Of a stretch of 64,000 nucleotides of DNA, positions 47,163-56,489 are shown in pieces. The notes under the pieces were generated by a model. It worked only from the letters and a program-made list of their open reading frames with translations. It was not told where the DNA came from and searched no databases. The stretch is from Crocosphaera sp. UHCC 0190. GTDB lineage: Bacteria; Cyanobacteriota; Cyanobacteriia; Cyanobacteriales; Microcystaceae. The first letter of the stretch is position 1. Each line of letters starts with the position of its first letter. The stretch lies in contig NZ_JAYGHP010000004.1 in the NCBI RefSeq assembly GCF_034932065.1, positions 62,001 to 126,000 on the forward strand, written 5' to 3'. The translations under genes and the position numbers were made by a program.

Positions 47163-48059
47163 ATGTCAACTAGCTGGTGGGAAATTAGTGTCTTATGTCA
47201 CCCCAATTTGGAAGAATCCATTTTTTGGCGGTTAGAAAAGTTTGGCTGTTCGGGAACCTCCAGGGAAATTAAAGGAAAATCCTATATTATTCGGGCCTAT
47301 GTTCCTCAAATTAAATATCAATCTTTGGATATCTCGGCCTTATCCCTTTGGTTACAACAGGATGCTTTAGTATTAGAATTGCCCCAACCCCTCACCCGTT
47401 GGAAGTCGATTGAAGATGAAGACTGGTCTAGCAGTTGGAAACAATATTGGGAACCCACAGAAGTTGGCGATCGCTTTCTCATTTATCCGGCCTGGTTAAC
47501 TCCCCCAGAAAAAACTGACCGGATCATTCTCCGTCTTGATCCTGGGGTGGCTTTTGGGACGGGAACTCATGCTACCACGCAACTTTGTTTAGAGTCCCTA
47601 GAAATGCGTTTATCTGATGTGCAACATGAGCTAGTTATTGCTGATATTGGGTCAGGATCGGGTATTCTTTCTATTGGGGCTATTTTGTTAGGCGCAACAA
47701 AAGTTTATGCGGTGGATACTGATCCTTTGACCATTAAAGCAGCCCAAGAAAACCGTGAACTTAATCAAATTTCTGCTGATTCTTTAGTGATTAATCAAGG
47801 CAGTGTTGAAAAATTATTAGAATTGCTTCCTGAAGGGGTAGATGGAATTGTTTGTAATATTTTAGCTGAAGTAATTATTGAGTTGATTCCTGCATTTTCT
47901 AAATTGGCAAAACCTCAATCTTGGGGGGTTTTAAGTGGGATTTTATTAGAACAATCTCAGGCGATCGCTGATACCCTAGAACAACATGGATGGGTGGTGG
48001 CTGCCCTCTGGAAACGTCAACAATGGTGTTGTATTCAAATTCGCAAAGCTCAAGATTAG
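47163..48059 (+). CDS. prmA: Ribosomal protein L11 methyltransferase
   Basis: 298 aa. The N-terminal substrate-recognition domain begins [11 protein letters not shown]. The SAM-binding domain has [35 protein letters not shown] (motif I) and [11 protein letters not shown] (the NxxA-type catalytic motif). It trimethylates L11 lysines and N-terminus. The short gap to serA suggests readthrough from it. Confidence 0.93.
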   Translation: MSTSWWEISVLCHPNLEESIFWRLEKFGCSGTSREIKGKSYIIRAYVPQIKYQSLDISALSLWLQQDALVLELPQPLTRWKSIEDEDWSSSWKQYWEPTEVGDRFLIYPAWLTPPEKTDRIILRLDPGVAFGTGTHATTQLCLESLEMRLSDVQHELVIADIGSGSGILSIGAILLGATKVYAVDTDPLTIKAAQENRELNQISADSLVINQGSVEKLLELLPEGVDGIVCNILAEVIIELIPAFSKLAKPQSWGVLSGILLEQSQAIADTLEQHGWVVAALWKRQQWCCIQIRKAQD

Positions 48060-48371
48060 GCTGAAAATTGGATTTAATCATGGCTCCATCATCATAATCC
48101 ACCAAATTAGTCCTGTCAGCTATGCTCCATAACTCCCTAAATATGATTTTTTTGTTAAGTTTTGTTAAAAATAATTGCAAAAAGTTGCTCTTTCTGGCTT
48201 GATAGATAGGTGAGGAAAGTAATTATTACCTTAATAAACATGATTAATAGGGACTAATTAAATATTAGTTATGTTAGGAAGAGAGAGATCTAGAGTTAGG
48301 ATATTTCTTGACAAAAGATTGAATCTATCTGCATTAATTTTTAGCTAACTTTTTTAGGAGATTTTTAGGAA
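48060..48371. other. 312-bp intergenic region
   Basis: AT-rich with no ORF. A TTGACA at about 48308 lies in the right half, without a convincing -10 box, and AGGAG precedes the next start. Nothing else recognised. Confidence 0.45.
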
Positions 48372-48767
48372 ATGCTCAACAAATTATTGCGTCGTGGGAA
48401 GAAAGAAGAATTTTTCTTAGAATTAGATGAATCAAAAGGAGTTCCCCCAGCAGAGGTAAGCGTAACTGCGGCAACGGAAACCCCTGCCCCTCAAGCTGAG
48501 ATAGTAGCTGTGGTTGTTGAAGAAGAATCGACTAAAGCAGAAGGCAAGAAAAAAAGCAAGAAAACATCAGTTAAAAAAGCAGCAAAAAAACAAGATCCCA
48601 AACCAGAAGTTGTTGCCCCAATGCCAGTGGTTGTTAAAAAACAAGAACCCCAAGAAGTCGAATTTGCCACTAAATTTTTCATGGTTCCCACCTCTCGTCG
48701 TCGTCCCGGCCCGAGTTTAAATACTTTTAAAACAATGGCCCGTCAAGTCAAAACCCCTCGTGGTTAA
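48372..48767 (+). CDS. Lys/Ala-rich low-complexity protein of unknown function
   Basis: 131 aa in three parts: a conserved-looking N-terminus (MLNKLLRRGKKEEFFLELDE), a low-complexity middle rich in Ala, Glu, Val, Pro and then Lys (KKKSKKTSVKKAAKK), and an ordered C-terminus (FATKFFMVPTSRRRPGPSLN). The very basic middle suggests binding to nucleic acid or an acidic surface. TTAGGAG-like sequence precedes the ATG. A good terminator follows, so it is probably monocistronic. The family was not recognised. Confidence 0.6.
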   Translation: MLNKLLRRGKKEEFFLELDESKGVPPAEVSVTAATETPAPQAEIVAVVVEEESTKAEGKKKSKKTSVKKAAKKQDPKPEVVAPMPVVVKKQEPQEVEFATKFFMVPTSRRRPGPSLNTFKTMARQVKTPRG

Positions 48768-48813
48768 GCTTGAGATGAAAAGTTTAATTAACTGTTAAGT
48801 TTCGTTTTGGTTG

Positions 48814-48845
48814 TAGTCTAGAACCCCAGTTCTAGGCTATTTTTT
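48814..48845 (+). terminator. Rho-independent terminator
   Basis: TAGTCTAGAAC pairs with GTTCTAGGCTA across CCCCA, followed by TTTTTT, 47 nt after the preceding stop. Confidence 0.8.
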
Positions 48846-48872
48846 ATATGTTTGGTCTTTCCTTGATTATTT

Positions 48873-50081
48873 ATGCAAATTCTCTTTTTACATCCCAATT
48901 TTCCCGCCCAATTTCGTCATCTGGCTACTGAGTTGGCTAAAAATCCGAAAAATCGGGTTGTCTTTGGCACAAAGCGCAAGGAAGGGCAAATTCAAGGGGT
49001 TGTAAAAGCTATCTATACCCCTTCCCGTGAAGCCCGTCCCGAAACCCATCATTATGTGCGACCTTTGGAAAATGCGGTATTACAGGGCCAGGCGGTTTAT
49101 CGCATTGCTGAACAATTGAAGAGTCAAGGGTTTGTGCCTGATGTAGTCTATGGCCATTCAGGGTGGGGGCCGACTCTTTTTATTAAGGATATCTTCCCAA
49201 AAGCTGAATTATTATGCTTCTTTGAATGGTTTTATCATGCCCATGGAACCGATGCAGATTTTGATCCCAAAGAGCCCTTAAATGCCGATGCTGAGGCGAA
49301 AATTCGCATTAAAAATAGCCCTATTTTAACAGATTTATATAGTTGCGATCGCGGGTTATCTCCTACTTATTGGCAACGAGAACAATTCCCTCCAGAATTC
49401 CATTCTAAAATTACGGTGCGTCATGATGGGGTTGATACGGACTATTTTAAACCCATACCTGGGGCAAAATTAGTTTTAAATGATAAAAAATTAGACTTAT
49501 CAGAAGTAGAAGAAATTGTTACTTATGTGGGGCGAGGAATGGAACCTTATCGGGGGTTTCCTCAGTTTATGGAAGCGGTTTCTATTTTATTAAAAAGACG
49601 ACCAAATTGTCATGTGGTAATAGTAGGAGAGGACAGAGTTGCTTATGGGCGATCGCTACCGGATGGAAAAACTTATAAACAGTTGATGTTAGAAACATTT
49701 TCCTATGATTTATCTCGTCTTCATTTTACAGGATCTTTACCTTATTCTGAATATTTGAAAGTGATACAAGCTTCCTCCGTTCATGTTTATTTAACCCGTC
49801 CTTTTGTCTTATCTTGGTCGATGTTAGAAGCCATGTCTACAGGTTGTGTAATTCTGGGTTCCAATACGCCTCCGGTTCAGGAAGTGATCGAAGATGGGGT
49901 CAATGGGTTATTAGTAGATTTCTTTGCCGTTGATAGAATAGTTGAGCGCATTGAGGAAGTTTTAGAGCATCCTGATAAGATGGCAAAATTGCGGGTAAAA
50001 GCGAGGGAAACCGTGCAAGAAAGATATGCTTTAGCTAAGTTATTACCTGAACATATTAAGTGGATTTGTCAGAAACCTTAA
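48873..50081 (+). CDS. Glycosyltransferase family 4 (GT-B fold)
   Basis: A 402-aa cytoplasmic transferase. The N-terminal acceptor domain begins ILFLHPNFPAQFRHLA. The C-terminal nucleotide-sugar domain has TYVGRGMEPYRGFPQFMEAV, CHVVIVGED and the E-x7-E-like donor motif SWSMLEAMSTGCVILGS. It probably builds an exopolysaccharide, O-antigen or glycolipid. Its stop overlaps the convergent amidotransferase gene by 4 nt. Confidence 0.85.
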   Translation: MQILFLHPNFPAQFRHLATELAKNPKNRVVFGTKRKEGQIQGVVKAIYTPSREARPETHHYVRPLENAVLQGQAVYRIAEQLKSQGFVPDVVYGHSGWGPTLFIKDIFPKAELLCFFEWFYHAHGTDADFDPKEPLNADAEAKIRIKNSPILTDLYSCDRGLSPTYWQREQFPPEFHSKITVRHDGVDTDYFKPIPGAKLVLNDKKLDLSEVEEIVTYVGRGMEPYRGFPQFMEAVSILLKRRPNCHVVIVGEDRVAYGRSLPDGKTYKQLMLETFSYDLSRLHFTGSLPYSEYLKVIQASSVHVYLTRPFVLSWSMLEAMSTGCVILGSNTPPVQEVIEDGVNGLLVDFFAVDRIVERIEEVLEHPDKMAKLRVKARETVQERYALAKLLPEHIKWICQKP

Positions 50082-50797
50082 ACTAATAGGGCTGCCTCAA
50101 TTTGTTCTAACCACCCTTGCCAACATTTTTCTCCTTGCACTTCCAATAATTGAGCATATTTTTCTGTCTCTTGACGTAACTCAGCTACCGTTACCCCAGG
50201 GGCATGATTAATCTCACAAGCATGACCAATAAACCAACGTTCTAAGCCATTTTTCGTCACTTCTGGATGAAATTGTATGGCCAGTCCACAGTTACCCCAA
50301 GCAAAGGCTTGATTAGGATATTTCTCACTAGAGGCTAAATGGGTTGCACCTTGGGGTAAATCAAAGGTATCACCATGCCAATGTAATACTGTTTCTCCTG
50401 GTTGGGCTAAATATCTCAAAGAAGATGCTGCCCCGGCTGCCGTTAGTTGAATGGGAAACCAACCAATTTCTTTTTCATTGCCTGGATAAACTTTTGCCCC
50501 CAAAGCTCTGGCCATTAGTTGCGCTCCCAAACAGATCCCCAAAGTAGGTGCATCAACCTTTAAACGTTGTTCTAAGAGGTGCAATTCATCTTTAATGAAG
50601 GGATAATCTTGGTCATCATAAGCACCAATGGGGCCACCGAGAATAATCACTAATTCGGGTTCGAGTGGGTTAATATTGCTTAAATCATCAGATCCAGCCT
50701 CTAAGTAAGTGATCTCATAGCCTTTGGCTTGTAATACGGGAGCTAAAGAACCGAGATCCTCGAACATCAAATGTCTAATAACCAATGCTTGTTTCAT
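50078..50797 (-). CDS. Class I glutamine amidotransferase-like protein
   Basis: 239 aa with the triad of stand-alone GATase1 proteins: the nucleophile elbow LGICLGAQLMA (Cys), AIQFHPEVT (His-x-Glu), and the oxyanion segment LGGPIGAYDD. The C-terminal extension (LRQETEKYAQLLEVQGEKCW) resembles YfeJ/GuaA-like stand-alone members. The amination target is unknown. Confidence 0.8.
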   Translation of the reverse strand: MKQALVIRHLMFEDLGSLAPVLQAKGYEITYLEAGSDDLSNINPLEPELVIILGGPIGAYDDQDYPFIKDELHLLEQRLKVDAPTLGICLGAQLMARALGAKVYPGNEKEIGWFPIQLTAAGAASSLRYLAQPGETVLHWHGDTFDLPQGATHLASSEKYPNQAFAWGNCGLAIQFHPEVTKNGLERWFIGHACEINHAPGVTVAELRQETEKYAQLLEVQGEKCWQGWLEQIEAALLV

Positions 50798-50824
50798 CTT
50801 CCTATTTCCTGTTTATCAATCAAC

Positions 50825-50849
50825 GTAGGGTGGGCATTGCCCACCTTAC
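50825..50849. repeat. GTAG-armed palindrome, TGGGCATTGCCCA type
   Basis: Arms GTAGGGTGGGC and GCCCACCTTAC around ATT, with one mismatch. It is the same type as 32738-32762 and lies 10 nt beyond the msrB stop, between msrB and the amidotransferase gene. Confidence 0.8.
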
Positions 50850-50858
50850 TCAAACTTT

Positions 50859-51275
50859 TTAATCTTCAATTTTTGGTTGAAACTTTAAGGAAACCCCATT
50901 CATACAATATCGTTGTCCAGTGGGTTTCGGTCCATCGGCAAAAACGTGACCCAAATGACCACCACAACGGCTACAATGAACTTCAGTTCTAGTCATAAAG
51001 AAAGAGCGATCTACTGTTGTTTCAATTGCTCCTTCGATGGGGTTAAAAAAGCTAGGCCAACCCGTTCCACTATCATATTTTGTATCAGAAGTAAACACAG
51101 GTTGTCCACATCCAGCACATTCATAAATCCCCTCACCATATTGTTTATCAAGGGGACTGGCTCCAGCCCTTTCTGTACCATGTTTACGCAAAACATTAAA
51201 CTGTTCTGGGTCAAGAATTTCTTGCCATTCTTGTTCTGTTTTTGAGACTTCAAATTGTTTATCTGAGGTTTTCAT
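50859..51275 (-). CDS. msrB: Peptide-methionine (R)-S-oxide reductase
   Basis: 138 aa. It reduces methionine-R-sulfoxide in proteins. Zinc cysteines are in ECAGCGQP and VHCSRCGGHLGHVF, and the catalytic Cys is in GQRYCMNGVSL. The start is the ATG at 51275 with AGGAAAG upstream; the frame opens 10 codons earlier. A GST gene lies upstream on the same strand, consistent with oxidative-stress defence. Confidence 0.94.
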   Translation of the reverse strand: MKTSDKQFEVSKTEQEWQEILDPEQFNVLRKHGTERAGASPLDKQYGEGIYECAGCGQPVFTSDTKYDSGTGWPSFFNPIEGAIETTVDRSFFMTRTEVHCSRCGGHLGHVFADGPKPTGQRYCMNGVSLKFQPKIED

Positions 51276-51351
51276 GATGATTACTTTCCTGTGGTTAAGA
51301 TTCATGGGTTTAAGAGGATTAAACCCTAATAAAATTGCTGTATGCTCATTC

Positions 51352-52143
51352 CTATTCTATATCAATTGTCGTCGGAGAACCTTCCCCTTGACCCTTACTA
51401 GATAGGGGTTTCCGGTAGTCCATATAAAGGCGATCGCGCCACAGGAAAAAGCTATCATAAGCGGTATTATCTGCTAAACCAGGAATTCCCTTACCTTTCA
51501 GTGCATTAGGAATGTCTAAATAGTCGCCCCCAGGTTGTTTCAAAATAATACTTAATCCCGCAACTGCCAAATCAGCTAAGGTCGGTTCATCTCCCACTAA
51601 ATAGGAACGATGTTGTAAAATAAGACTGAGGGCTTCTAAATCTTGTTTCAGGGCTTTGTTGGCTTCCTTAACGGCATCTGGCCCGAACCCTGCACCAGTT
51701 CCTAAAATACTTAATAAATCCCCAGGGACTGCCCCTAATATAGTTTTTAGGAAATCTGGTACTTCTTTTGGTAACATAGAAGTACGGAAATTCGGGTTTT
51801 GATTTAACGCCCCAACAAAAGCAATTCTTCCCTTAACTCCAATAGATTCATCTGCCCATTCCTCAATCAATAAACATTGACCCCGTAATAAAGGATCAGT
51901 AGGAATAATGGGTTTTTCAGGATATTTTCTATCTAAATAAAAGGCGATTTCTGTTGAATCAGCGATGATGGTATCTCCATCCTTTAAAACCGGAACTTGT
52001 CTTTGACCCGACATTTTATAAAGTTCTAACTGTCCAATGCCTGGGGTAACTTCGATTTTGCGATACTCTAACCCTTTGTAATCGAGAATCAATCGGACTT
52101 TCTCAGAATATTGAGAGATCTCAAATTGATATAATTCCAGCAT
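51352..52143 (-). CDS. Glutathione S-transferase family protein
   Basis: 263 aa: an N-terminal thioredoxin-like domain (LELYQFEISQYSEKVRLILD, then GQRQVPVLKDGDTIIADSTE with the cis-Pro and the DST glutathione contact) and an all-helical C-terminal domain (YLVGDEPTLADLAVAGLS, the N-capping box). An active-site Ser or Tyr cannot be assigned surely. The start is the ATG at 52143 with AGGAGA upstream; the frame begins at a TTG at 52161. Confidence 0.88.
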   Translation of the reverse strand: MLELYQFEISQYSEKVRLILDYKGLEYRKIEVTPGIGQLELYKMSGQRQVPVLKDGDTIIADSTEIAFYLDRKYPEKPIIPTDPLLRGQCLLIEEWADESIGVKGRIAFVGALNQNPNFRTSMLPKEVPDFLKTILGAVPGDLLSILGTGAGFGPDAVKEANKALKQDLEALSLILQHRSYLVGDEPTLADLAVAGLSIILKQPGGDYLDIPNALKGKGIPGLADNTAYDSFFLWRDRLYMDYRKPLSSKGQGEGSPTTIDIE

Positions 52144-52484
52144 CGGGCTTTCTCTCCTCAAGAATAAGAATAATTACCCTTTACTGTAACGTTTTTTAAT
52201 GATTTTGCCACTAATTATTTTACAGGTAGAACCTCTCAGGAAAAATATGTTATAATGGGAAAACAGACAAAATAAATAGTCATCAATTCTTTAAAAATCT
52301 GCAATTTTTCAACAAATCAATTGAGATTAACTAACACCATGACAGTTAATCTTTGACATCGAGTATAAAACACAGCATAGAAAAGTTAGAACAAGGGAAA
52401 AGGTTATATCGATTATAAGCAAGTTGTTATATCTTCTCTTGACCCTTTCTGTCTACTTCCCTAAGATTATCGGAGGGTAAAATA
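52144..52484. other. 341-bp intergenic region upstream of the cpgS-like gene
   Basis: Holds a TATAAT near 52251 without a good -35 and a TTGACA near 52354. A CGGAGGG Shine-Dalgarno precedes the next start. No gene or structured RNA recognised. Confidence 0.45.
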
Positions 52485-53822
52485 GTGACAAAAAAGCGAT
52501 CGCGGCGACGAATCATTGTTATGGGGGCAGCCGGACGGGACTTTCATAATTTTAATCAAGTTTACCGTCAGAATCCAGAGGTAGAAGTTATCGCCTTTAC
52601 TGCTGCCCAAATATCAGGCATTGCCAACCGTTCCTACCCCCCTATTTTAGCAGGTTCTCTCTATCCAGAGGGCATTCCTATTGTTGATGAAACCCAATTA
52701 GAAACCTTATGTCAACAAGAAAACATCGATCAAGTCATCTTTGCTTATAGCGATGTCACCCATAGTCAAGTGATGCACATTGCCTCTCGTGTTTTAGTGG
52801 CCGGGGCTGACTTTTTATTATTAGGGCCCGAACATACCATGTTAACCGCTAAGGTTCCGGTAATTGCCGTTTCTGCGGTGCGAACAGGTTGCGGGAAATC
52901 TCAAACCACTCGCTGGTTATCCAAATTATTGCGACAAAAAGGCCTAAAAGTCGCTATTATCCGTCATCCTATGCCTTACGGTGACTTAGAAAAACAAAGG
53001 GTGCAACGTTTCACCACCTTAGAAGACTTAACCCAGGCGAATTGTACCATTGAAGAACGGGAAGAATACGAACCTCATTTGGTTGTTGGTAACATCGTCT
53101 ATGCTGGGGTAGATTATGAACTGATCGTTAAACAAGCCCAAGAGGAAGCTGATATCATTGTTTGGGATGGAGGAAATAACGATTTTCCCTTCATTCGTCC
53201 TGATTTACACATTGTTTTAGTTGATCCCTTGCGGCCGGGAAACGAAACCACCCATCATCCAGGGGAAGTGGTGTTACGCATGGCCGATGTGGTGATTATT
53301 GCCAAGGTAGACGCGGCTGCTGATGCTGATATTCAACAGGTGAGGGAAACGGTACAACAGGTTAACCCCAAAGCCCTCATTATTCGTGGTAAATCGCCCA
53401 TTACCTTAGAAAACCCCGAATTAGTGCGAGATCGCCGAGTTTTAGTGGTAGAAGATGGCCCCACCACCACCCATGGAGGAATGGCCTACGGGGCCGGTTA
53501 TATTGCAGCAACTCGGGCCCATGCAGCAGCAATTGTTGATCCCCGTCCCTATGCGGTGGCTGAAATTGCCAAGATTTATGAAAAATACCCGCATATCGGG
53601 CCAGTATTACCAGCAATGGGCTATTTTCCTGCCCAATTAAAAGCCTTAGAGGATACCATTAATCATGCAGAGGTTGATGTCGTTATTGCTGCTACACCAA
53701 GTAATTTAGGGGCATTAATTCAAGTCAATAAACCGATCATTCGGGCCCGCTATGAATTTGCTGAGGCCCAAACCCCAGGGTTAGGCGATCGCATCGAACA
53801 ATTTTTAACTACGATCTTGTAG
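52485..53822 (+). CDS. Cyclic 2,3-diphosphoglycerate synthetase-like P-loop GTPase
   Basis: 445 aa. It begins RRIIVMGAAGRDFHNFNQVY, a Rossmann-like N-terminal half. The P-loop is SAVRTGCGKSQTTRWL (K at GCGKS), followed by RHPMPYGDLE and VWDGGNNDFPF. The sequence matches the archaeal CpgS family, which closes 2,3-DPG to the cyclic form, but bacterial members have no proven activity, so substrate is uncertain. The GTG start has a strong GGAGG. The TAG stop lies within a GTAGGGG palindrome. Confidence 0.72.
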   Translation: MTKKRSRRRIIVMGAAGRDFHNFNQVYRQNPEVEVIAFTAAQISGIANRSYPPILAGSLYPEGIPIVDETQLETLCQQENIDQVIFAYSDVTHSQVMHIASRVLVAGADFLLLGPEHTMLTAKVPVIAVSAVRTGCGKSQTTRWLSKLLRQKGLKVAIIRHPMPYGDLEKQRVQRFTTLEDLTQANCTIEEREEYEPHLVVGNIVYAGVDYELIVKQAQEEADIIVWDGGNNDFPFIRPDLHIVLVDPLRPGNETTHHPGEVVLRMADVVIIAKVDAAADADIQQVRETVQQVNPKALIIRGKSPITLENPELVRDRRVLVVEDGPTTTHGGMAYGAGYIAATRAHAAAIVDPRPYAVAEIAKIYEKYPHIGPVLPAMGYFPAQLKALEDTINHAEVDVVIAATPSNLGALIQVNKPIIRARYEFAEAQTPGLGDRIEQFLTTIL

Positions 53823-53846
53823 GGGTAATTCATGAATTACCCCTAC
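53819..53846. repeat. GTAGGGG-armed palindrome containing the cpgS-like stop
   Basis: A perfect 28-nt palindrome: arms GTAGGGGT/ACCCCTAC around AATTCATGAATT. The TAG at 53820-53822 in the left arm is the stop codon of the preceding gene. Same type as 26903-26930. Confidence 0.9.
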
Positions 53847-53904
53847 TATGTGTAACAAATTGTAAAATTGAAAAAGTAAATTTAGACAAAGTGTCTCTTA
53901 AACT

Positions 53905-54549
53905 ATGTTATTGCGGCCTGAACAACGAGAAAAACTCGATCCTACCAATGATCAGGATTTTTATGCCTTTCCCCGTTTTGTCACTCATGTTGATCAGGGA
54001 TTTATTGACCAATTAACGACTCTTTATCGGCAACGTTTGCAACCGAACACCCGTATTTTAGATTTAATGAGTAGTTGGGTGTCCCATCTTCCTGATGATA
54101 TAGAATTTTCCCATATAGAAGGCCATGGAATGAATCAAGAAGAGTTGGACAAAAATCCTCGTCTTGATCATTATTTTGTCCAAAATCTTAATGATAATCC
54201 TAAATTCCCCCTAGATAATGCTAGTTTTGATGCCGTATTAATTGCAGTTTCTGTCCAATATTTACAGTATCCTGAAGCTATTTTTTCGGAGATTCATCGT
54301 ATTCTTAAACCTGGTGGTATTGTGATTATTAGTTTTTCTAATCGAATGTTTTATCAAAAAGCGATTACTATTTGGCGTGATGGCACGGATTTAAGCAGAA
54401 TTCAATTAGTTAAAGGGTATTTTCAAGAGGTTTCAGGATTTAACAAACCAGAAATCATTAGTAATACATCTCCCCTACCCAGTTTCTTACAAATATTAGG
54501 AATAATTGGCTCAGATCCCTTCTATGCTGTGATTAGCAGCAAAAAGTAA
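53905..54549 (+). CDS. Class I SAM-dependent methyltransferase
   Basis: 214 aa. The C-terminal half is methyltransferase 11-like: DNASFDAVLIAVSVQYLQYPE and IHRILKPGGIVIISFSNRMF. The usual glycine-rich motif I is replaced by ILDLMSSWVSHLPDD, a variant seen in a subset of putative methyltransferases. Substrate unknown. A hairpin follows the stop. Confidence 0.78.
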   Translation: MLLRPEQREKLDPTNDQDFYAFPRFVTHVDQGFIDQLTTLYRQRLQPNTRILDLMSSWVSHLPDDIEFSHIEGHGMNQEELDKNPRLDHYFVQNLNDNPKFPLDNASFDAVLIAVSVQYLQYPEAIFSEIHRILKPGGIVIISFSNRMFYQKAITIWRDGTDLSRIQLVKGYFQEVSGFNKPEIISNTSPLPSFLQILGIIGSDPFYAVISSKK

Positions 54550-54570
54550 TCACAATCAGATCAAAACAAA

Positions 54571-54613
54571 ACTCAATCTGAAATATTTCCATACGACCCA
54601 GATTGAGGAGTTT
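54571..54613 (+). terminator. Possible terminator hairpin
   Basis: CTCAATCTG (54572-54580) pairs perfectly with CAGATTGAG (54599-54607) across an 18-nt loop, followed by GAGTTTATT. The T-tract is weak. Confidence 0.4.
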
Positions 54614-54798
54614 ATTGAAATTTTAAGTTTTCTAAAGTTCCTTGATTAAACCATCAAGAAACGTTAGATTATAGAGGAAGATAATAGACAGATCACAAAA
54701 TTAAGATTAAGTTAAAAAAACAAAAAATAGCACATTTTCCATGATAATAAATAATAGAGACGAATCCAAGAGATTTCGAGATAATTGTAAGGTTTTCC

Positions 54799-55146
54799 GT
54801 GGCTTTATTGATCAAATTAGTGGAAAAATCTCAGATGAGTAATCAAACCCTGATTTCTAACTTCTCCCGTTCCCGTATTTCTATTTCCTCACAAGTGATT
54901 GATGAAATGAAAGAGGAACCAATGAGGGACACGAATATGTTACAAACAATACAAATTCCTTGGTGGATTATTATTCATACAAATGTTCCTCTTTGTACTT
55001 ACTATTTTGGACCTTTTGACAACTTAGAAGAAGCCAATAATGCTCAATTGGGCTACATTGAAGACTTAAATCAAGAAAAGGCTCAAGACATCAAAGTGAT
55101 TATAAAACAGTGTCAACCCACAAATTTAACCATCATGAAGGGATAA
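54799..55146 (+). CDS. DUF1816-domain protein
   Basis: 115 aa. The C-terminal 60 residues carry the DUF1816 signature: PWWIIIHTNVPLCTYYFGPF, ANNAQLGYIEDL and IKQCQPTNLTI. This cyanobacterial domain is found alone or with phycobilisome-linker-like proteins; its function is not established. The GTG start at 54799 has AAGG at 6-nt spacing; an ATG at 54835 is the alternative. It precedes purB closely (40 nt). Confidence 0.78.
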   Translation: MALLIKLVEKSQMSNQTLISNFSRSRISISSQVIDEMKEEPMRDTNMLQTIQIPWWIIIHTNVPLCTYYFGPFDNLEEANNAQLGYIEDLNQEKAQDIKVIIKQCQPTNLTIMKG

Positions 55147-55186
55147 ATCATGTAAAATAAAAAAGTTGTATTCGGTAACACAGGCA

Positions 55187-56482
55187 GTGATCGAACGTTA
55201 TACCCTGCCCGAAATGGGCCAACTCTGGACAGATACTTATAAGTTGAAAACCTGGCTACAAGTAGAAATTGCTGTCTGTGAAGCACAAGCCGAATTAGGA
55301 TATATCCCCAAAGACGCGGTAGAAGAAATCAAAGCCAAAGCCAATTTTGACCCCCAACGGGTACTAGAAATTGAGGCAGAAGTGCGTCATGATGTGATTG
55401 CTTTCCTGACCAATGTTAATGAATATGTGGGAGATGCTGGCCGTTACATCCATTTAGGGTTGACCAGTTCAGATGTTCTAGATACAGCCCTCGCCTTGCA
55501 GATGGTGGCCAGTCTTAATTTGATTTTAGAACAGCTAGAAGACCTAATCCAAGCGATCCGATATCAGGCGCAACAACATCGTAACACGGTGATGGTAGGG
55601 CGATCCCATGGTATCCATGCGGAACCGATCACCTTTGGGTTTAAATTGGCGGGATGGTTAGCAGAAGTCTTGCGGAACCGTGAACGGTTAATTAATTTAC
55701 GTCAGTCGATTTCTGTTGGCAAAATATCAGGGGCCGTGGGAACTTATGCTAATGTTGACCCAAGGGTAGAAGCTTTGTCCTGTCAGTATTTGGGACTTGA
55801 ACCTGATCTCGCTTCCACTCAGGTTATTTCCCGCGATCGCCATGCAGAATTTGTGCAACAATTAGCCTTATTAGCGGCATCTTTAGAACGCTTTTCAGTT
55901 GAAATTCGGAACCTGCAACGGACTGATGTTTTAGAGGTGGAAGAATACTTTTCTAAGGGACAAAAAGGGTCTTCTGCTATGCCTCATAAGCGCAACCCGA
56001 TCCGTTCTGAAAGGTTGACAGGCATGGCCCGTATTATTAGAGGATATACAGTAGCGGCTTTAGAAAACGTTGCTTTGTGGCATGAAAGAGACATTTCTCA
56101 TAGTTCTGTAGAACGGGTGATGTTACCAGATACTTGTATTTTGACCCATTTTATGTTAAAAGAAACCACTGATTTAATTAAGAATTTATTGGTGTATCCT
56201 GATAACATGAAACGGAATATGAATGTTTATGGTGGGGTCATATTTAGTCAACGGGTGTTATTATCTTTAGTAGAAAAAGGCATGATGCGGGAAGAAGCTT
56301 ATCGAGTGGTACAAAGTTGCGCCCATAAAGCTTGGAATAAAGAGGATGGTAACTTTCATGATTTAATTAGCAAAGATGCCCAGGTGACTCAATATTTGTC
56401 ATCTGAAGAGATTGAAAAATGTTTTGATCCTCAACATCATTTACAAAATTTAGACACAATTTATCAACGGTTAGGAATTTAA
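55187..56482 (+). CDS. purB: Adenylosuccinate lyase
   Basis: 431 aa. It cleaves SAICAR and adenylosuccinate, releasing fumarate, in purine synthesis. The superfamily signature is GSSAMPHKRNPI; other blocks are HLGLTSSDVLDTA, GRSHGIHAEPITFG and HERDISHSSVERV. The GTG at 55187 (MIERYTLPEM) gives the family's usual start; the frame is open from a TTG at 55166. With purL and purF, this is the third purine gene in the window, but not in an operon with them. Confidence 0.95.
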   Translation: MIERYTLPEMGQLWTDTYKLKTWLQVEIAVCEAQAELGYIPKDAVEEIKAKANFDPQRVLEIEAEVRHDVIAFLTNVNEYVGDAGRYIHLGLTSSDVLDTALALQMVASLNLILEQLEDLIQAIRYQAQQHRNTVMVGRSHGIHAEPITFGFKLAGWLAEVLRNRERLINLRQSISVGKISGAVGTYANVDPRVEALSCQYLGLEPDLASTQVISRDRHAEFVQQLALLAASLERFSVEIRNLQRTDVLEVEEYFSKGQKGSSAMPHKRNPIRSERLTGMARIIRGYTVAALENVALWHERDISHSSVERVMLPDTCILTHFMLKETTDLIKNLLVYPDNMKRNMNVYGGVIFSQRVLLSLVEKGMMREEAYRVVQSCAHKAWNKEDGNFHDLISKDAQVTQYLSSEEIEKCFDPQHHLQNLDTIYQRLGI

Positions 56483-56489
56483 AAAATGC

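Noticed and set aside
48872-49200. Possible tRNA or other stable RNA gene in gaps between genes
   Set aside because: No cloverleaf-like arrangement with a TTCGA-type T-loop was found here or in the other intergenic regions.
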